DNA from: Rhodoblastus sp.
Lineage (GTDB): Bacteria > Pseudomonadota > Alphaproteobacteria > Rhizobiales > Beijerinckiaceae
DNA length: 64,000 nt
NCBI RefSeq assembly: GCF_019449565.1
Contig: NZ_JAGRPM010000083.1
Coordinates: 1-64,000 of the forward strand
Reading direction: 5' to 3'
Shown piece after piece: positions 34,456-43,752 of the stretch (positions within the stretch are counted from its first letter, which is position 1; each line of letters begins with the position of its first letter). The notes below the pieces were generated by a model. It was not told the DNA's origin, ran no database searches, and worked only from the letters and a program-made list of their open reading frames with translations. The translations under genes and the position numbers were made by a program.

Positions 34456-35316
34456 TTGAAAATCTCGCTGCGCGCGCTGGCTATAGCCGCCACTCTCGTC
34501 TCGGGCGCCGCCGCCCAGGCGGACGAGTATAATCTGCCGGGACTCATCACGCCGCCGCCGGGAACGACGGCGGAATGGATCGTCGACGTGTCCGGGATGG
34601 GTGGCATCGCTCCGAGCTTCCCTGGCGCCAAGACCTATTCCTTTTTCGGTCTGCCCGGGATCGCGATCCGCCGGGCCGGCGAGCCGGAGCGTTTCAGCGC
34701 CCCGGACGACAGCCTGAGCCTGGCCATTCTGAAGAACAATTTGTTCGCCGTCGGTCCCGCCGGTCGCTGGGTCAATAATCGTAGCATCAAGAACTATCAC
34801 GAGCTTTTCGGCCTCTCTGACGTCAACGCCTCGATCGAAGTCGGCGGCTTTGTCGAATTCACCCCGGTTCCATGGGCGCGCGTCCGCGGCGAAATCCGCA
34901 AGGCTGTGTCCGGCTATGATGGCTGGGCGGCCTATCTCGGCGGCGACATCTGGCAGAAATGGGGTCGGCTGACGCTTTCGATCGGCCCCCGCCTCGATTT
35001 CGGCAATGATCAATACGCCTCGGCCTTCTTCTCGGTCGACCCCTGGCAGGCGGCCCTGAACCAATGGTCTGGCGGCCGCTTGACGGCCTATAGGGCGACC
35101 GGCGGCCTCGTCGACGCTGGCGTCACGGCTGCGGCGCGCTACGAACTCTCCGACACCTGGCGCGTCAGCGCCTACGGAACCTATCAGGCGCTGACCGGCA
35201 GCGTGTCCAATAGCCCTGTCGCAACGCGCGCCGGCTCCACCAACCAATACGCCGCTGGCATCGAGCTCCGCTACAGCTTCCTGACCAAGGATCTGTACTG
35301 GGTGCCGAAGTTCTGA
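34456..35316 (+). CDS. MipA/OmpV family outer-membrane protein
   Basis: The 286-residue beta-barrel protein has a signal peptide (MKISLRALAIAATLVSGAAAQA). Alternating strands follow, with family features GGFVEFTPVPWARVRGEIRKAV, a central SIGPRLDFGNDQY and a C-terminal ARYELSDTWRVSAYGTYQALTG, ending with an aromatic-Phe terminus (YWVPKF) that serves as an outer-membrane assembly signal. Start TTG 34456 lies seven bases after GGGGGA; another TTG (34441) is in frame. MipA relates to murein-machinery scaffolds, but most members are uncharacterised. A strong terminator follows. Confidence 0.85.
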   Translation: MKISLRALAIAATLVSGAAAQADEYNLPGLITPPPGTTAEWIVDVSGMGGIAPSFPGAKTYSFFGLPGIAIRRAGEPERFSAPDDSLSLAILKNNLFAVGPAGRWVNNRSIKNYHELFGLSDVNASIEVGGFVEFTPVPWARVRGEIRKAVSGYDGWAAYLGGDIWQKWGRLTLSIGPRLDFGNDQYASAFFSVDPWQAALNQWSGGRLTAYRATGGLVDAGVTAAARYELSDTWRVSAYGTYQALTGSVSNSPVATRAGSTNQYAAGIELRYSFLTKDLYWVPKF

Positions 35317-35347
35317 TCCTTTCGGCGCTCAATCCCTGAACAAGCAC

Positions 35348-35380
35348 GCGGCCCGGAGTTTCCGGGCCGCGTTTTCTTTT
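35348..35380 (+). terminator. Rho-independent terminator after mipA/ompV-like gene
   Basis: A perfect 10-bp stem GCGGCCCGGA / TCCGGGCCGC with a three-base loop is followed by GTTTTCTTTT. It lies between two convergent genes and has a T-tract only on the plus strand. Confidence 0.9.
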
Positions 35381-35397
35381 GCCTGCTTGCCGGCGGC

Positions 35398-36219
35398 TCA
35401 GTTGCGCTTCTTGAGATGTTCTTCGAGATAGACCAGCGCGACCTGACGGTCATTGTCATTGGCGGTCTTCAGATCCTGGTCATAGAGCGACTTGACCCAA
35501 TCCTGATTCTTGCCATTGGCGCCCTCGCGCGCCAGCGTCAGCCACATCAAGCCGCGCGCGCGCTGGCGCGGCACCCCGTCGCCGGCGAAAAGCAGATGGC
35601 CTAGCAAGGCTTGGGATTCGACATGGCCCTTCTCGGCCGCGAGATTGAGCCAGCGCGCCGCCTGGCGGCTATCCTTGGCGAGGCCGGCCGCGCCATCCAT
35701 ATAGAGCCGGGCCAGATTATACTGCGCGTTGGAATCGCTGAAATTGGTCGCTGCATAAAGGAACATGCGCATCGCCTGTTCCGGGTCAGGCCGCAGGCGA
35801 GAGCCCGAGATGCCATTCAGCTGGAACACGCCGACCGCGACGAAGGCGCTGGCCACCACCGACTTTTCCCGCCAGTTGGCGTTGTCTTCGTCATATTTGT
35901 CGACGATTTGCTGGAAATATTGATAGGCCTTGTAATCGTCACGCGGAACGCCGTCGCCATCGGCATACATCTTGCCAAGTTTCCATTGCGCGAGCGGCTC
36001 GCCGCCGGCGGCGGCATATTTCAGCGCCTCGACCGAAGAAGCGGGATTTCCTGCGCGATAGCTCTCGAGCGCCGCCTGCAAGGCCTGATGCGGATCCTTG
36101 AAAATATCGAGCGTCTGATCGGACGGGACGCCCTTGGCGGGACCGTCGAAAGCGTAGGCCGGCGCTCCAGCGGAAGCGGCGAGATAGCACGCAAGAAAAA
36201 ATCGCCCGAACGCCGCCAT
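35398..36219 (-). CDS. exoR: ExoR-like periplasmic Sel1-repeat protein
   Basis: The 273-residue secreted protein has a signal peptide to about residue 23 (AYA-F) and Sel1-like repeats (about 55-260: LAQWKLGKMYADGDGVPRDD, AQYNLARLYMDG..., ESQALLGHLLFAGDGVPRQ). The order, spacing and the KSVVASAFVAVGVFQLNGI...GS insert match Rhizobium ExoR, the periplasmic repressor of the ExoS/ChvI system that controls exopolysaccharide and motility. GGAG precedes the ATG by 10 bases. No exoS or chvI lies nearby; the name rests on recall of the family pattern. Confidence 0.75.
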   Translation of the reverse strand: MAAFGRFFLACYLAASAGAPAYAFDGPAKGVPSDQTLDIFKDPHQALQAALESYRAGNPASSVEALKYAAAGGEPLAQWKLGKMYADGDGVPRDDYKAYQYFQQIVDKYDEDNANWREKSVVASAFVAVGVFQLNGISGSRLRPDPEQAMRMFLYAATNFSDSNAQYNLARLYMDGAAGLAKDSRQAARWLNLAAEKGHVESQALLGHLLFAGDGVPRQRARGLMWLTLAREGANGKNQDWVKSLYDQDLKTANDNDRQVALVYLEEHLKKRN

Positions 36220-36643
36220 GCCAATAAATTCTCCAGACGGAACGACCTTTCAGCCGTCCTCACGCCATACGAACTAGCGTCTCGTTTATGGCTGAATCGC
36301 GGCGGCGTCTTTTCAAACTTTGGGCTTTCTGAAGTTGAATTCCGGCTGTGGCGCCCGAGCCACAAAAATTGATTTCGGCCAACATTCGCCAATCCCCGGC
36401 AATCGCTTGATTCGCTTGCCCTAGCGCAGGATTGCGAAAAAAAGTTGCAAAAGAACCAAGCATTTCGCTCGCAAAAAATTGAACGCCTCGCCGGCGCTCA
36501 TACATGATGAAAAGAGGGTTGAAAAACACGCCGCCTCCCGTCCCGGAAGCCCTCCCCAACGCGCCGTCCCAGGGCGCCTTGCCGACAGGCTTTCCGGGAC
36601 GGCCCTGGCGATCTAGACTGAGGCGACTTCGCGCGGAGACGCA
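36220..36643. other. Intergenic region between exoR-like gene and mntH
   Basis: This 424-base region has no supported gene. Its right half holds a strong imperfect inverted repeat (36538-36602, listed separately). The left half is the upstream region of the divergent exoR-like gene and shows no clear promoter pair. Confidence 0.5.
36538..36602 (+). promoter_or_regulatory. Structured leader hairpin upstream of the NRAMP gene
   Basis: CCGTCCCGGAAGCC (36538-36551) pairs with GGCTTTCCGGGACGG (36588-36602), a 14-bp stem with one bulged base. It encloses a smaller GCGCC/GGCGC hairpin. No T-run follows, so it is not a simple terminator. It ends 41 bases before mntH and may be an RNA control element; it does not match a riboswitch I recognise. 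Confidence 0.5.
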
Positions 36644-37966
36644 ATGCTGAACCCGACGCCCCTGCTGCCGGTCGAGCGCGACGGTTTTTCCGCCGTGCGC
36701 GGTTCCGTGCGCGCAGCGCCCGGCGGCGGCGTCTTCGCCCGCTTCATGGTTTTCGTCGGCCCCGGCTATCTGGTCGCAACGGGATATATGGATCCGGGCA
36801 ACTGGGCGACATCGCTCGCCGCCGGCTCGCAATTCGGCATGAAGCTGCTGTTCGTGGCCGTCCTTTCGAGCCTCGTGGCCATCCTGTTCCAGGCCCTTTC
36901 GGCGCGCCTCGCCTTCGCGGCCGATCTCGATCTCGCCCAGGCCTGCCGCCGCCACCTGCCCCGCCCCGTCGCGATTTTCCTCTGGGCGACGCAGGAGCTG
37001 GCCATTCTCGCGACCGATCTCGCAGAAGTGATCGGCACCGCCATCGGGCTTGGCCTGCTGTTCGGCCTTCCGCTCTGGCTCGGCGCCATCGTCACCGCGC
37101 TTGATGTCACGCTGATTCTCGCCTTCGAGCGTTTCGGCTTCCGCAAGCTCGAAGCCTTCGTGATCGCCCTGCTGATCGTCATCGCCTGCTGTTTCGCGCT
37201 CCAGGTCGCGCTCGCCCGGCCCGATTGGGGCGCGGCGGCGCGCGGCCTGCTGCCGCCGGCGGACCTGCTGAGCAATCCAACCATGCTCTATCTCGCCGCC
37301 GGAATCATTGGCGCGACCATCATGCCGCATAATCTGTTCCTGCACTCCGGCGTCGTCCAGACCCGGGCGACCGGACCGGGCCTGCCGGCTCGGCGCGAAG
37401 CGATCCGCTTCGCCATGACCGATTCCGCCATCGCGCTGCTCTTCGCGATGACCATCAATGGCGCGATCCTGATCCTCGCCGCCTCCGCCTTCTTCGCTCA
37501 CGGCCAGGGCGAGGTGACCGACCTTTCGCAGGCCTATCGGCTCATCGCGCCGATCCTGGGCGCGCCCATCGCCGCCAAGCTGTTCGGCGTGGCGCTGGTC
37601 GCCTGCGGCCTCAATTCCTCGCTCACGGCGACGCTGGCCGGCCAGCTCATCATGGACGGGTTCCTGCGGCTGCGGCTGCGCCCTGTCGCGCGGCGGCTCA
37701 TCACCCGCGCCCTGACCATCATTCCCGCGGTCACCGTCACGGCTCTGGCGGGCGACGCCGCGACCGGACAGCTGCTGGTGCTGTCGCAGGTCGCGCTGAG
37801 CTTCGCCTTGCCCTTCGCGCTGGCGCCTTTGGTCTGGTTCACCGGCTCGCGCCAGGTCATGGGACCGCTGGTGGCCAGCCGGGCGGCGACCTATGCCGCC
37901 GCCGCTTTGGCGATTGGCCTGAGCCTGCTCAATCTCAAGCTGATTTATGACGCCGTGACCGGCTAG
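36644..37966 (+). CDS. mntH: NRAMP-family divalent metal transporter
   Basis: This 440-residue NRAMP transporter performs proton-coupled uptake of Mn2+/Fe2+. TM1 holds the metal-binding DPGNW motif (VATGYMDPGNWATSLAAGS), TM6 the MPHNLFLHS motif. About eleven hydrophobic segments are visible. GGAG precedes the ATG at a good distance. A structured leader lies upstream, which could reflect metal-responsive regulation. Its stop shares CTAG with convergent valS. Some family members transport other metals, so specificity for manganese is inferred. Confidence 0.92.
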   Translation: MLNPTPLLPVERDGFSAVRGSVRAAPGGGVFARFMVFVGPGYLVATGYMDPGNWATSLAAGSQFGMKLLFVAVLSSLVAILFQALSARLAFAADLDLAQACRRHLPRPVAIFLWATQELAILATDLAEVIGTAIGLGLLFGLPLWLGAIVTALDVTLILAFERFGFRKLEAFVIALLIVIACCFALQVALARPDWGAAARGLLPPADLLSNPTMLYLAAGIIGATIMPHNLFLHSGVVQTRATGPGLPARREAIRFAMTDSAIALLFAMTINGAILILAASAFFAHGQGEVTDLSQAYRLIAPILGAPIAAKLFGVALVACGLNSSLTATLAGQLIMDGFLRLRLRPVARRLITRALTIIPAVTVTALAGDAATGQLLVLSQVALSFALPFALAPLVWFTGSRQVMGPLVASRAATYAAAALAIGLSLLNLKLIYDAVTG

Positions 37967-40740
37967 CTCAGCATTTTCAGCGCGGCGGTCATCTTCTCCA
38001 GCCGCGCCAGGGCCGTTTCGCGGCGCTCCTGCTGTTCTTCGACCACCTCTTCCGGCGCGCGGCGCAGGAAATCCGCATTGCCGAGCTTGGCGTCGATCTT
38101 GCCGATTTCCTTCTGCTCGGCCGCGACGCCCTTTTCGAGCCGCGCCCTTTCGGCGGCGAAGTCGATCACCCCCGCCAGCGGCAGCGCCAGCGCCGTGCCG
38201 CGCGCGACCACCTGCACCGATTGCGGCGGCGCCTTGGAGACCATTTCGATCTGCGAGAGCCGCGCCAGCCGCTTGATCGTCTCGGCCCAGCGCTCGGCCC
38301 GCTTCGCGTCTTCCGCGCTCGCGCCGACCAGCGCCAGCGGAATCTGCGCGCCCGCCGGCACGTTCATTTCCGCGCGCACGGAGCGGACCTGCGAAACGAC
38401 GTCCACCACCCAGCCGGCTTCCGCCTCGGCCTCGGCGTCCTCAAGCCCGCGCAGATCCGGCCATAGAGCCAAAACCAGCAGGGAGTCGCGCTTCAGATCC
38501 TGACCGCGAATGGTCCAGATTTCCTCGGTGAGGAAGGGCATGAAGGGATGCAGTAATTTGCAGATTTGGTCGAGCACGAAGGCGACCGTATCGCGCGCCT
38601 CGTCCTTGGCCGCGCCATCCGGCCCTTGGAGCAACGGTTTGGCCAGCTCCAGATGCCAATCGCAGAAAATGTTCCAGACGAAGCGATAGGCCGCCTGAGC
38701 CGCTTCGTTGAACTTATAGGCGACCAGAGCCGTCTCAACCTCCGAGACCGCGCGGGCCGTTTCGCCGATGATCCAGCGGTTCAGAACTTCCCTGACCTTG
38801 GTCGGGTCGAAGCCCGCACGGCCCTTACACTCGTTCATTTCCGCGAAGCGCGTGGCGTTCCATAGCTTGGTCGCGAAATTGCGATAGCCCTCGACCCGCG
38901 CCGGAGCGAGCTTGATGTCGCGCCCCTGCGCCGCCATGGCCGCGAGCGTGAAACGCAGGGCGTCCGCGCCATAGGTGTCGATAAGCTGCAGGGGATCGAT
39001 GACATTCCCCTTGGACTTCGACATTTTCGCGCCCTTCTCGTCGCGCACCAGCGCGTGGAGATAGACGTGGCGGAATGGAACCTTGTTCTGAAACTGCAGC
39101 CCGAACATCATCATGCGGGCGACCCAGAAGAAGATGATGTCGAAGCCCGTGACCAGCACGTCGGTGGGATAGCGCGCGGCAAGGTCATTGGGTTCATCGG
39201 GCCAACCGAGCGTGGACATCGGCCAAAGGCCCGAGGAGAACCAGGTGTCGAGCACATCCTCATCGCGCGTCAGCAGGCCTTCGGCCTTGTCCGGGTCGGA
39301 GGCGATCGCCTCGGCTTCGGCGTCGCTGTAGATTTCGCGGGTGACGGCGTCAGCCAGGGCGTCGGCCAGAGCCTCTTCCTCGGTCTCGGCGACATAGACC
39401 GCGCCCCAGGGCGAATACCAGGCGGGGATTTGATGCCCCCACCACAGCTGCCGCGAGATGCACCAGGGCTGGATGTTCTCCAGCCAGTCGAAATAGGTCT
39501 TTTCCCAGTTCTTCGGAACGAAACTCGTTTCGCCCGAACGCACCGCCGCGAGCGCGGGACCGGCGAGGGTCTTGGCGTCCACATACCATTGGTCGGTAAG
39601 CCAGGGCTCGATCACCACGCCCGAGCGGTCGCCATGCGGGACCTGATGCTCATGGGCTTCGATGGTCTCGATCAGGCCCTGCGCCTCCATGGCGGCGATC
39701 ACCGCCTTGCGCGCATCCTCGCGGGTAAGCCCATGTAGGCTTTCCAGCGTCTCGGACAAATCGTCGTTCTCAATCACGCCTTCGAGGAAGGCTTCATTCT
39801 CGCGCAGGATGACGCGCGCCTCTGCGTCGAGAATATTGATGAGCGGCAGCTTGTGACGGGCGCCGACCTCGAAATCGTTGAAATCATGGGCGGGCGTGAT
39901 CTTCACCGCGCCGGAGCCCTTTTCCGGGTCGGAATAGCTGTCCGCGACGATGGGTATCAGGCGGCCGACCAAAGGCAGGCGCACAAAGCGGCCATGCAAA
40001 TCGAGATAGCGCTCATCCTCGGGGTGAACCGCGACCGCCGTATCGCCGAGCATGGTCTCCGGTCGTGTCGTGGCCACAACGATGAATTCGTCGGTCGCCG
40101 CGCCGTTTTCATCGGCCAGCGGATATTTGAAATGCCAGAGCGAGCCTTTGACGTTTTGCGAAACCACCTCGATGTCGGACACCGCGGTCAACATTTTCGG
40201 GTCCCAGTTGACGAGGCGCTTGTCCTTGTAGATCAGGCCCGCACGATAAAGCTCGACGAAAGCCTTCAGCACGGCCTTGGACGAGCCGGGGTCCATGGTG
40301 AAACGCTCGCGCGACCAGTCGCAGGAGGCGCCGAGCCGTTTCAACTGGTTGACGATGGCGCCGCCCGATTCCGCCTTCCAGGCCCAGACCTTTTCCAGAA
40401 AGGCCTCGCGGCCAAGATCGCGGCGGCCCTTATTGTCGCCGTTCTGCGCCAATTGGCGCTCCACCACCATCTGCGTCGCTATGCCCGCATGGTCGGTGCC
40501 CGGCTGCCACAGCACGTTCTTGCCGCGCAGGCGTTCGAAGCGGCAGAGAATGTCCTGAAGGGTGTTGTTGAGCGCATGGCCCATGTGGAGCGAGCCGGTG
40601 ACGTTCGGCGGCGGGATGACGACCGTGAAGGGCGTCGCCCCGGCGCGCTCCGGACGATCGGCGCGAAAGGCGCCTGCGGCCTCCCATTCGGCCGCGATGC
40701 GGCTTTCCACGGCGGCGGGGTCGAAAGTCTTGTCCATCAT
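37963..40740 (-). CDS. valS: Valine--tRNA ligase
   Basis: The 925-residue class I ValRS has its HIGH-type motif GSLHMGHA (about residue 50), a large CP1 editing insertion with TTRPETMLGDTAVAVHP, the KMSKSKGNV signature, an anticodon-binding domain and the C-terminal coiled-coil arm typical of ValRS (AAERARLEKGVAAEQKEIGKI). ATG 40740 (MMDKTFDPAAVESR) is used; the frame extends 15 codons upstream without homology. It is downstream of popZ on the same strand, 119 bases apart, an order conserved in Hyphomicrobiales. Confidence 0.97.
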   Translation of the reverse strand: MMDKTFDPAAVESRIAAEWEAAGAFRADRPERAGATPFTVVIPPPNVTGSLHMGHALNNTLQDILCRFERLRGKNVLWQPGTDHAGIATQMVVERQLAQNGDNKGRRDLGREAFLEKVWAWKAESGGAIVNQLKRLGASCDWSRERFTMDPGSSKAVLKAFVELYRAGLIYKDKRLVNWDPKMLTAVSDIEVVSQNVKGSLWHFKYPLADENGAATDEFIVVATTRPETMLGDTAVAVHPEDERYLDLHGRFVRLPLVGRLIPIVADSYSDPEKGSGAVKITPAHDFNDFEVGARHKLPLINILDAEARVILRENEAFLEGVIENDDLSETLESLHGLTREDARKAVIAAMEAQGLIETIEAHEHQVPHGDRSGVVIEPWLTDQWYVDAKTLAGPALAAVRSGETSFVPKNWEKTYFDWLENIQPWCISRQLWWGHQIPAWYSPWGAVYVAETEEEALADALADAVTREIYSDAEAEAIASDPDKAEGLLTRDEDVLDTWFSSGLWPMSTLGWPDEPNDLAARYPTDVLVTGFDIIFFWVARMMMFGLQFQNKVPFRHVYLHALVRDEKGAKMSKSKGNVIDPLQLIDTYGADALRFTLAAMAAQGRDIKLAPARVEGYRNFATKLWNATRFAEMNECKGRAGFDPTKVREVLNRWIIGETARAVSEVETALVAYKFNEAAQAAYRFVWNIFCDWHLELAKPLLQGPDGAAKDEARDTVAFVLDQICKLLHPFMPFLTEEIWTIRGQDLKRDSLLVLALWPDLRGLEDAEAEAEAGWVVDVVSQVRSVRAEMNVPAGAQIPLALVGASAEDAKRAERWAETIKRLARLSQIEMVSKAPPQSVQVVARGTALALPLAGVIDFAAERARLEKGVAAEQKEIGKIDAKLGNADFLRRAPEEVVEEQQERRETALARLEKMTAALKMLS

Positions 40741-40859
40741 GAGCTGCGAACCGGATTCAGGGCGGGAAGCGAATTCCGCGCACAAAAACCGAGCGCAGCC
40801 GGCAAGTCAATGAGTTTGGGACTCGGAGGGCGCCGACAGCAAACCGGAAGCCGGCGCGA

Positions 40860-41966
40860 TCAGCCGCGTCCGCGCGCGATCCGCTCGATTTCGGCGCGCA
40901 CAAGCCGCTCGACGACGACGGGGAGATTGTCGTCCAGCCAGGACTTGAGCATCGGGCGCAGCATTTCGCGCGCGACGCGCTCGATCATCTCGGGATCGCG
41001 CAGCAGGAGGCTTTCGGTCAGCGCCTCGAACGAAGCGCCGATCCGGGCGCCGATGGCGGGCGAGAGCAGCGGCGGCTCAGCTTCGGGAGCGGCCTGCGGC
41101 GCCATTTGGGGAACGGCGGGTGGCGGCGCCGCTTGGGGAGCAGCCGGCGGCGGCGCCGGAATACGCCTCGCCGCCAGCCGCGGCGCGTGCGATTCGGACG
41201 CCTGCGCCGCAACGGGCGAAGGGGCGGGCTCAGGCGGCGGCGCGGGTTCCGAAACGGCTTCCGCCTGCGGCGGCGTGGGCGCGCGAAGCGCCGGAGCGAC
41301 CTTGAGGCGGGCTTCGGCGAGATTGGAAACGGTCGATACCGCGGCGACAGGGGCTTCCGGCGTTTCGACGGCGGGCTCTGGCGCGATCACGGCAGCCGAA
41401 TTTTTCACAGGCTCGGCCGCCATTGCTGTTTCGGCGCTCTTGATGGCCTGCGGCGACTCGACAGCCTGCGGCGCTTGAACTGCCTGCGGCGCTTGAACTG
41501 CCTGCGGCGCTTGGACAGCTTCTTCAATTCTGGCCTTCGCGACCACAGGACGCGCCTGCGGCTCTGAAGGCGCGAAATCGCGCAATTTCAGCGTCGGCGC
41601 CTTCTGCGGTTCGGATGAAGGGGAACTAGGTCCCGACGCGATCCTCGGCGCAGGCGGCTGGAAAACGGAAACCTTCGGACGCTCCTGCGTCGAGGCCGCT
41701 TCTCCGCCACGAAACAGGCGTTCCCCAAGGCCCAGAAAGGCGTCCGCGACTGAACTGGCGGGTTTCGCCGGCGCAGGCGCTGCCGGGGCCGGCGCCTCCG
41801 CGAGACGCGGCGCGGCGGCGGCGCGCGCCGAACGGCTCAACGGCAGCGCATCATCGTCGGCGATGATCCGGCGAATCGACGCCAGAATGTCGTCCATCGA
41901 CGGCTCCTGTGCGGCGGGCTCGGGGTTCGGAGAACTGGAAAGAGACGGGCCGTTCGGTGCGCTCAT
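40860..41966 (-). CDS. popZ: Cell-pole-organizing protein PopZ (DUF2497)
   Basis: PopZ self-assembles at the cell pole and anchors ParB and signalling proteins. The 368-residue product has the conserved N-terminal helix EPSMDDILASIRRIIADDD, a long Pro/Ala/Glu-rich disordered middle (about 50-290) and the conserved C-terminal oligomerisation helices LRPMLKSWLDDNLPVVVERL and VRAEIERIARG. The middle is longer than in Caulobacter PopZ and contains an 18-bp tandem repeat. Start 41966 (MSAPNG) gives the family start; 41984 is in frame. Downstream is valS, upstream tolC and pcm. Confidence 0.9.
   Translation of the reverse strand: MSAPNGPSLSSSPNPEPAAQEPSMDDILASIRRIIADDDALPLSRSARAAAAPRLAEAPAPAAPAPAKPASSVADAFLGLGERLFRGGEAASTQERPKVSVFQPPAPRIASGPSSPSSEPQKAPTLKLRDFAPSEPQARPVVAKARIEEAVQAPQAVQAPQAVQAPQAVESPQAIKSAETAMAAEPVKNSAAVIAPEPAVETPEAPVAAVSTVSNLAEARLKVAPALRAPTPPQAEAVSEPAPPPEPAPSPVAAQASESHAPRLAARRIPAPPPAAPQAAPPPAVPQMAPQAAPEAEPPLLSPAIGARIGASFEALTESLLLRDPEMIERVAREMLRPMLKSWLDDNLPVVVERLVRAEIERIARGRG
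41446..41517. repeat. 18-bp tandem repeat (4 copies) inside popZ
   Basis: Four units of GCCTGCGGCGCTTGAACT or close variants run head to tail. In the popZ frame they encode the repeated APQAVQ hexapeptide within the disordered linker. The copies are nearly identical, indicating recent expansion. Confidence 0.9.
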
Positions 41967-42115
41967 GGCCTTGGAAGCTCGCATGCGAATCAGAAGAACT
42001 TTAAATTGCGCCCGCAGGCGCGGGCGCGCAAGGCAAGAGCGCCGCTTCCGCAGAAGAGCGCACCGCTTTTTTCGACGCTTGCGCGTCCCTGTTCATGTGA
42101 GGTTTGCCGACGGCC

Positions 42116-43498
42116 TTAACGGCCGTCCGGCGTATTCAGCCCGAAGAAGCGATTCTTGGTCTGGTCGTAATGGTGGTTCGGATCATAGGCGACCACGCCG
42201 AGGCCGAGATTGCGCGCCGTCAGGCGGCCAATCGCAGCCATGACCGAATAGGAGGCGACCACGCGGTCATGCTGCGCCTGAACGAGCTGCACGCGCGTGT
42301 TGAGCAAGGTCTGCTCGGCATTGAGGACATCGAGCGTGGTGCGCTGGCCGACCTTGGCCTCTTCGCGCACGCCGGTCAGCGCTATTTCAGCGGCCTTGAC
42401 CGCAGCCTGGAAGGACGTGATCGCGGCGCGCGATGACTGCAGGTTGCCCCAGGCCGTCACAACGTCCGAGCGGACCTTGTAGCGCTGGGTCTCCACCGCG
42501 AGGCGGGCCTGGCTCAATTTTTCCTTGGACTGACGCACCTGGGCATATTCGGAGCCGCCCTGATAAATCGGGACGTTGAGCACACCGACCACGGAAGCCG
42601 TGTAAATGCCGTAGCCTGGAACGCCCTGCGCATCGGTCTGGTTCTGCACCTGCGCCTGAACGCCGATCTGAGGAAGCAGCGCGCCCTCGTTGATCTTGAC
42701 CTGATCTTCGGCGACGTCGACCTGGTGCAAGGCGCCGATGACCGCTGGATTTTCCGACAGGCCGGTCGCCACCGCGAGATCGAGGCTCGGCGGCAGCAAT
42801 TTCTCGATCGGCTGCGCGGGCTGCAATTGTCTCGGCTCGACGCCGATGACGCGCCGATAATTGGCCATGCTGGCCTGAAGCCTGGCTTCGGCGACCGCAA
42901 CGTCGGCAGTGCCGTTCGCCAGCGACGATTCGGCCTGGGCCACGTCGGTGCGGGTCACTTCGCCGACATGGAAGCGGTCCCGGGTCTGCTGGAGCTGAAC
43001 CTGGAGAACCTTGACGTTATTGCGGCGCAGGCCCAGCACGGCGGTGTCGCGCAGCACGTCCATGTAAAAGGTCGCGGCGTCCCCGAGCGTCGAGATTTCG
43101 GAGCCGCGCAAGTTTTCGCGGGCGGCCAGCACGCCGGACTCGGCCTGATCCACCGAATTCGCCGTACGCATACCGTCGAACAGCGTCTGGGTCAGCGTGA
43201 CGGAGCCGGTCGTCGGATCGGTGAGGTATTTCTGTTCGCGGGCAGCCGCGCCGGGCGGATTAGTGTTGCGCGTAAACTGATGTCCGATCGAGCCTTGCGC
43301 GTTCACCTTGGGCAGCCAGCCGGCCTTGGCGCCTGGCACTGTTTCATCCTGCGCGCGAACGCCCGCCCGCGCCTGATTGACGTCGGGGTTGTTCGAATAG
43401 GCGCGCGACAGCGCGCCGGACATGGATTCCGCCGCAGCCGGGCCGAGGCAGAGCGCATAGGTCGCTAGCGTCAAACCGACAATCGAGGAGCGCCGCAA
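42116..43498 (-). CDS. tolC: TolC-family outer-membrane efflux protein
   Basis: This TolC-type outer-membrane channel serves type I secretion and RND/ABC efflux. From TTG 43498 the protein is 460 residues with a clean signal peptide (RRSSIVGLTLATYALCLGPAAA). Two repeats of the OEP fold follow: SGALSRAYSNNPDVNQARAGV and the structurally equivalent SLDLAVATGLSENPAVIGAL, each followed by long helices. TTG is chosen because AGGGA lies eight bases upstream and the signal peptide begins there; the frame is open to 43756 but the extension is not leader-like. It follows pcm on the same strand, an arrangement common in Hyphomicrobiales. Confidence 0.92.
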   Translation of the reverse strand: MRRSSIVGLTLATYALCLGPAAAESMSGALSRAYSNNPDVNQARAGVRAQDETVPGAKAGWLPKVNAQGSIGHQFTRNTNPPGAAAREQKYLTDPTTGSVTLTQTLFDGMRTANSVDQAESGVLAARENLRGSEISTLGDAATFYMDVLRDTAVLGLRRNNVKVLQVQLQQTRDRFHVGEVTRTDVAQAESSLANGTADVAVAEARLQASMANYRRVIGVEPRQLQPAQPIEKLLPPSLDLAVATGLSENPAVIGALHQVDVAEDQVKINEGALLPQIGVQAQVQNQTDAQGVPGYGIYTASVVGVLNVPIYQGGSEYAQVRQSKEKLSQARLAVETQRYKVRSDVVTAWGNLQSSRAAITSFQAAVKAAEIALTGVREEAKVGQRTTLDVLNAEQTLLNTRVQLVQAQHDRVVASYSVMAAIGRLTARNLGLGVVAYDPNHHYDQTKNRFFGLNTPDGR

Positions 43499-43752
43499 TT
43501 TTCTAATCCCTGTTTCACGTCCGGCGCGGAAGGCAAGACCCGACCGCAGGCGAGACGTCTGGCCAGACAATTCGGCCAAGATATTCTTACGAAAGTTAGC
43601 GATGTGGGCTTCCGCGTCAACTGCGCGCCCGCCGAAACTTCCTGATTCCATGGGCTTGGTGAAGGAATCGGCACAAATAGTTGGACAGTGAGCCCCAAAA
43701 GCCACAGGCGCGGCTCGCCCGCCGAGAACAGGCGCGCGCCAGCGCGCGCCGC

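Noticed and set aside
36260..37501. 413-codon minus-strand frame over mntH
   Set aside because: It is rich in Asp/Glu/Gln/Arg with no motif; antisense to an intact NRAMP gene.
39853..41478. 541-codon plus-strand frame over valS and popZ
   Set aside because: It is antisense to two well-supported genes; composition is typical of a shadow frame.
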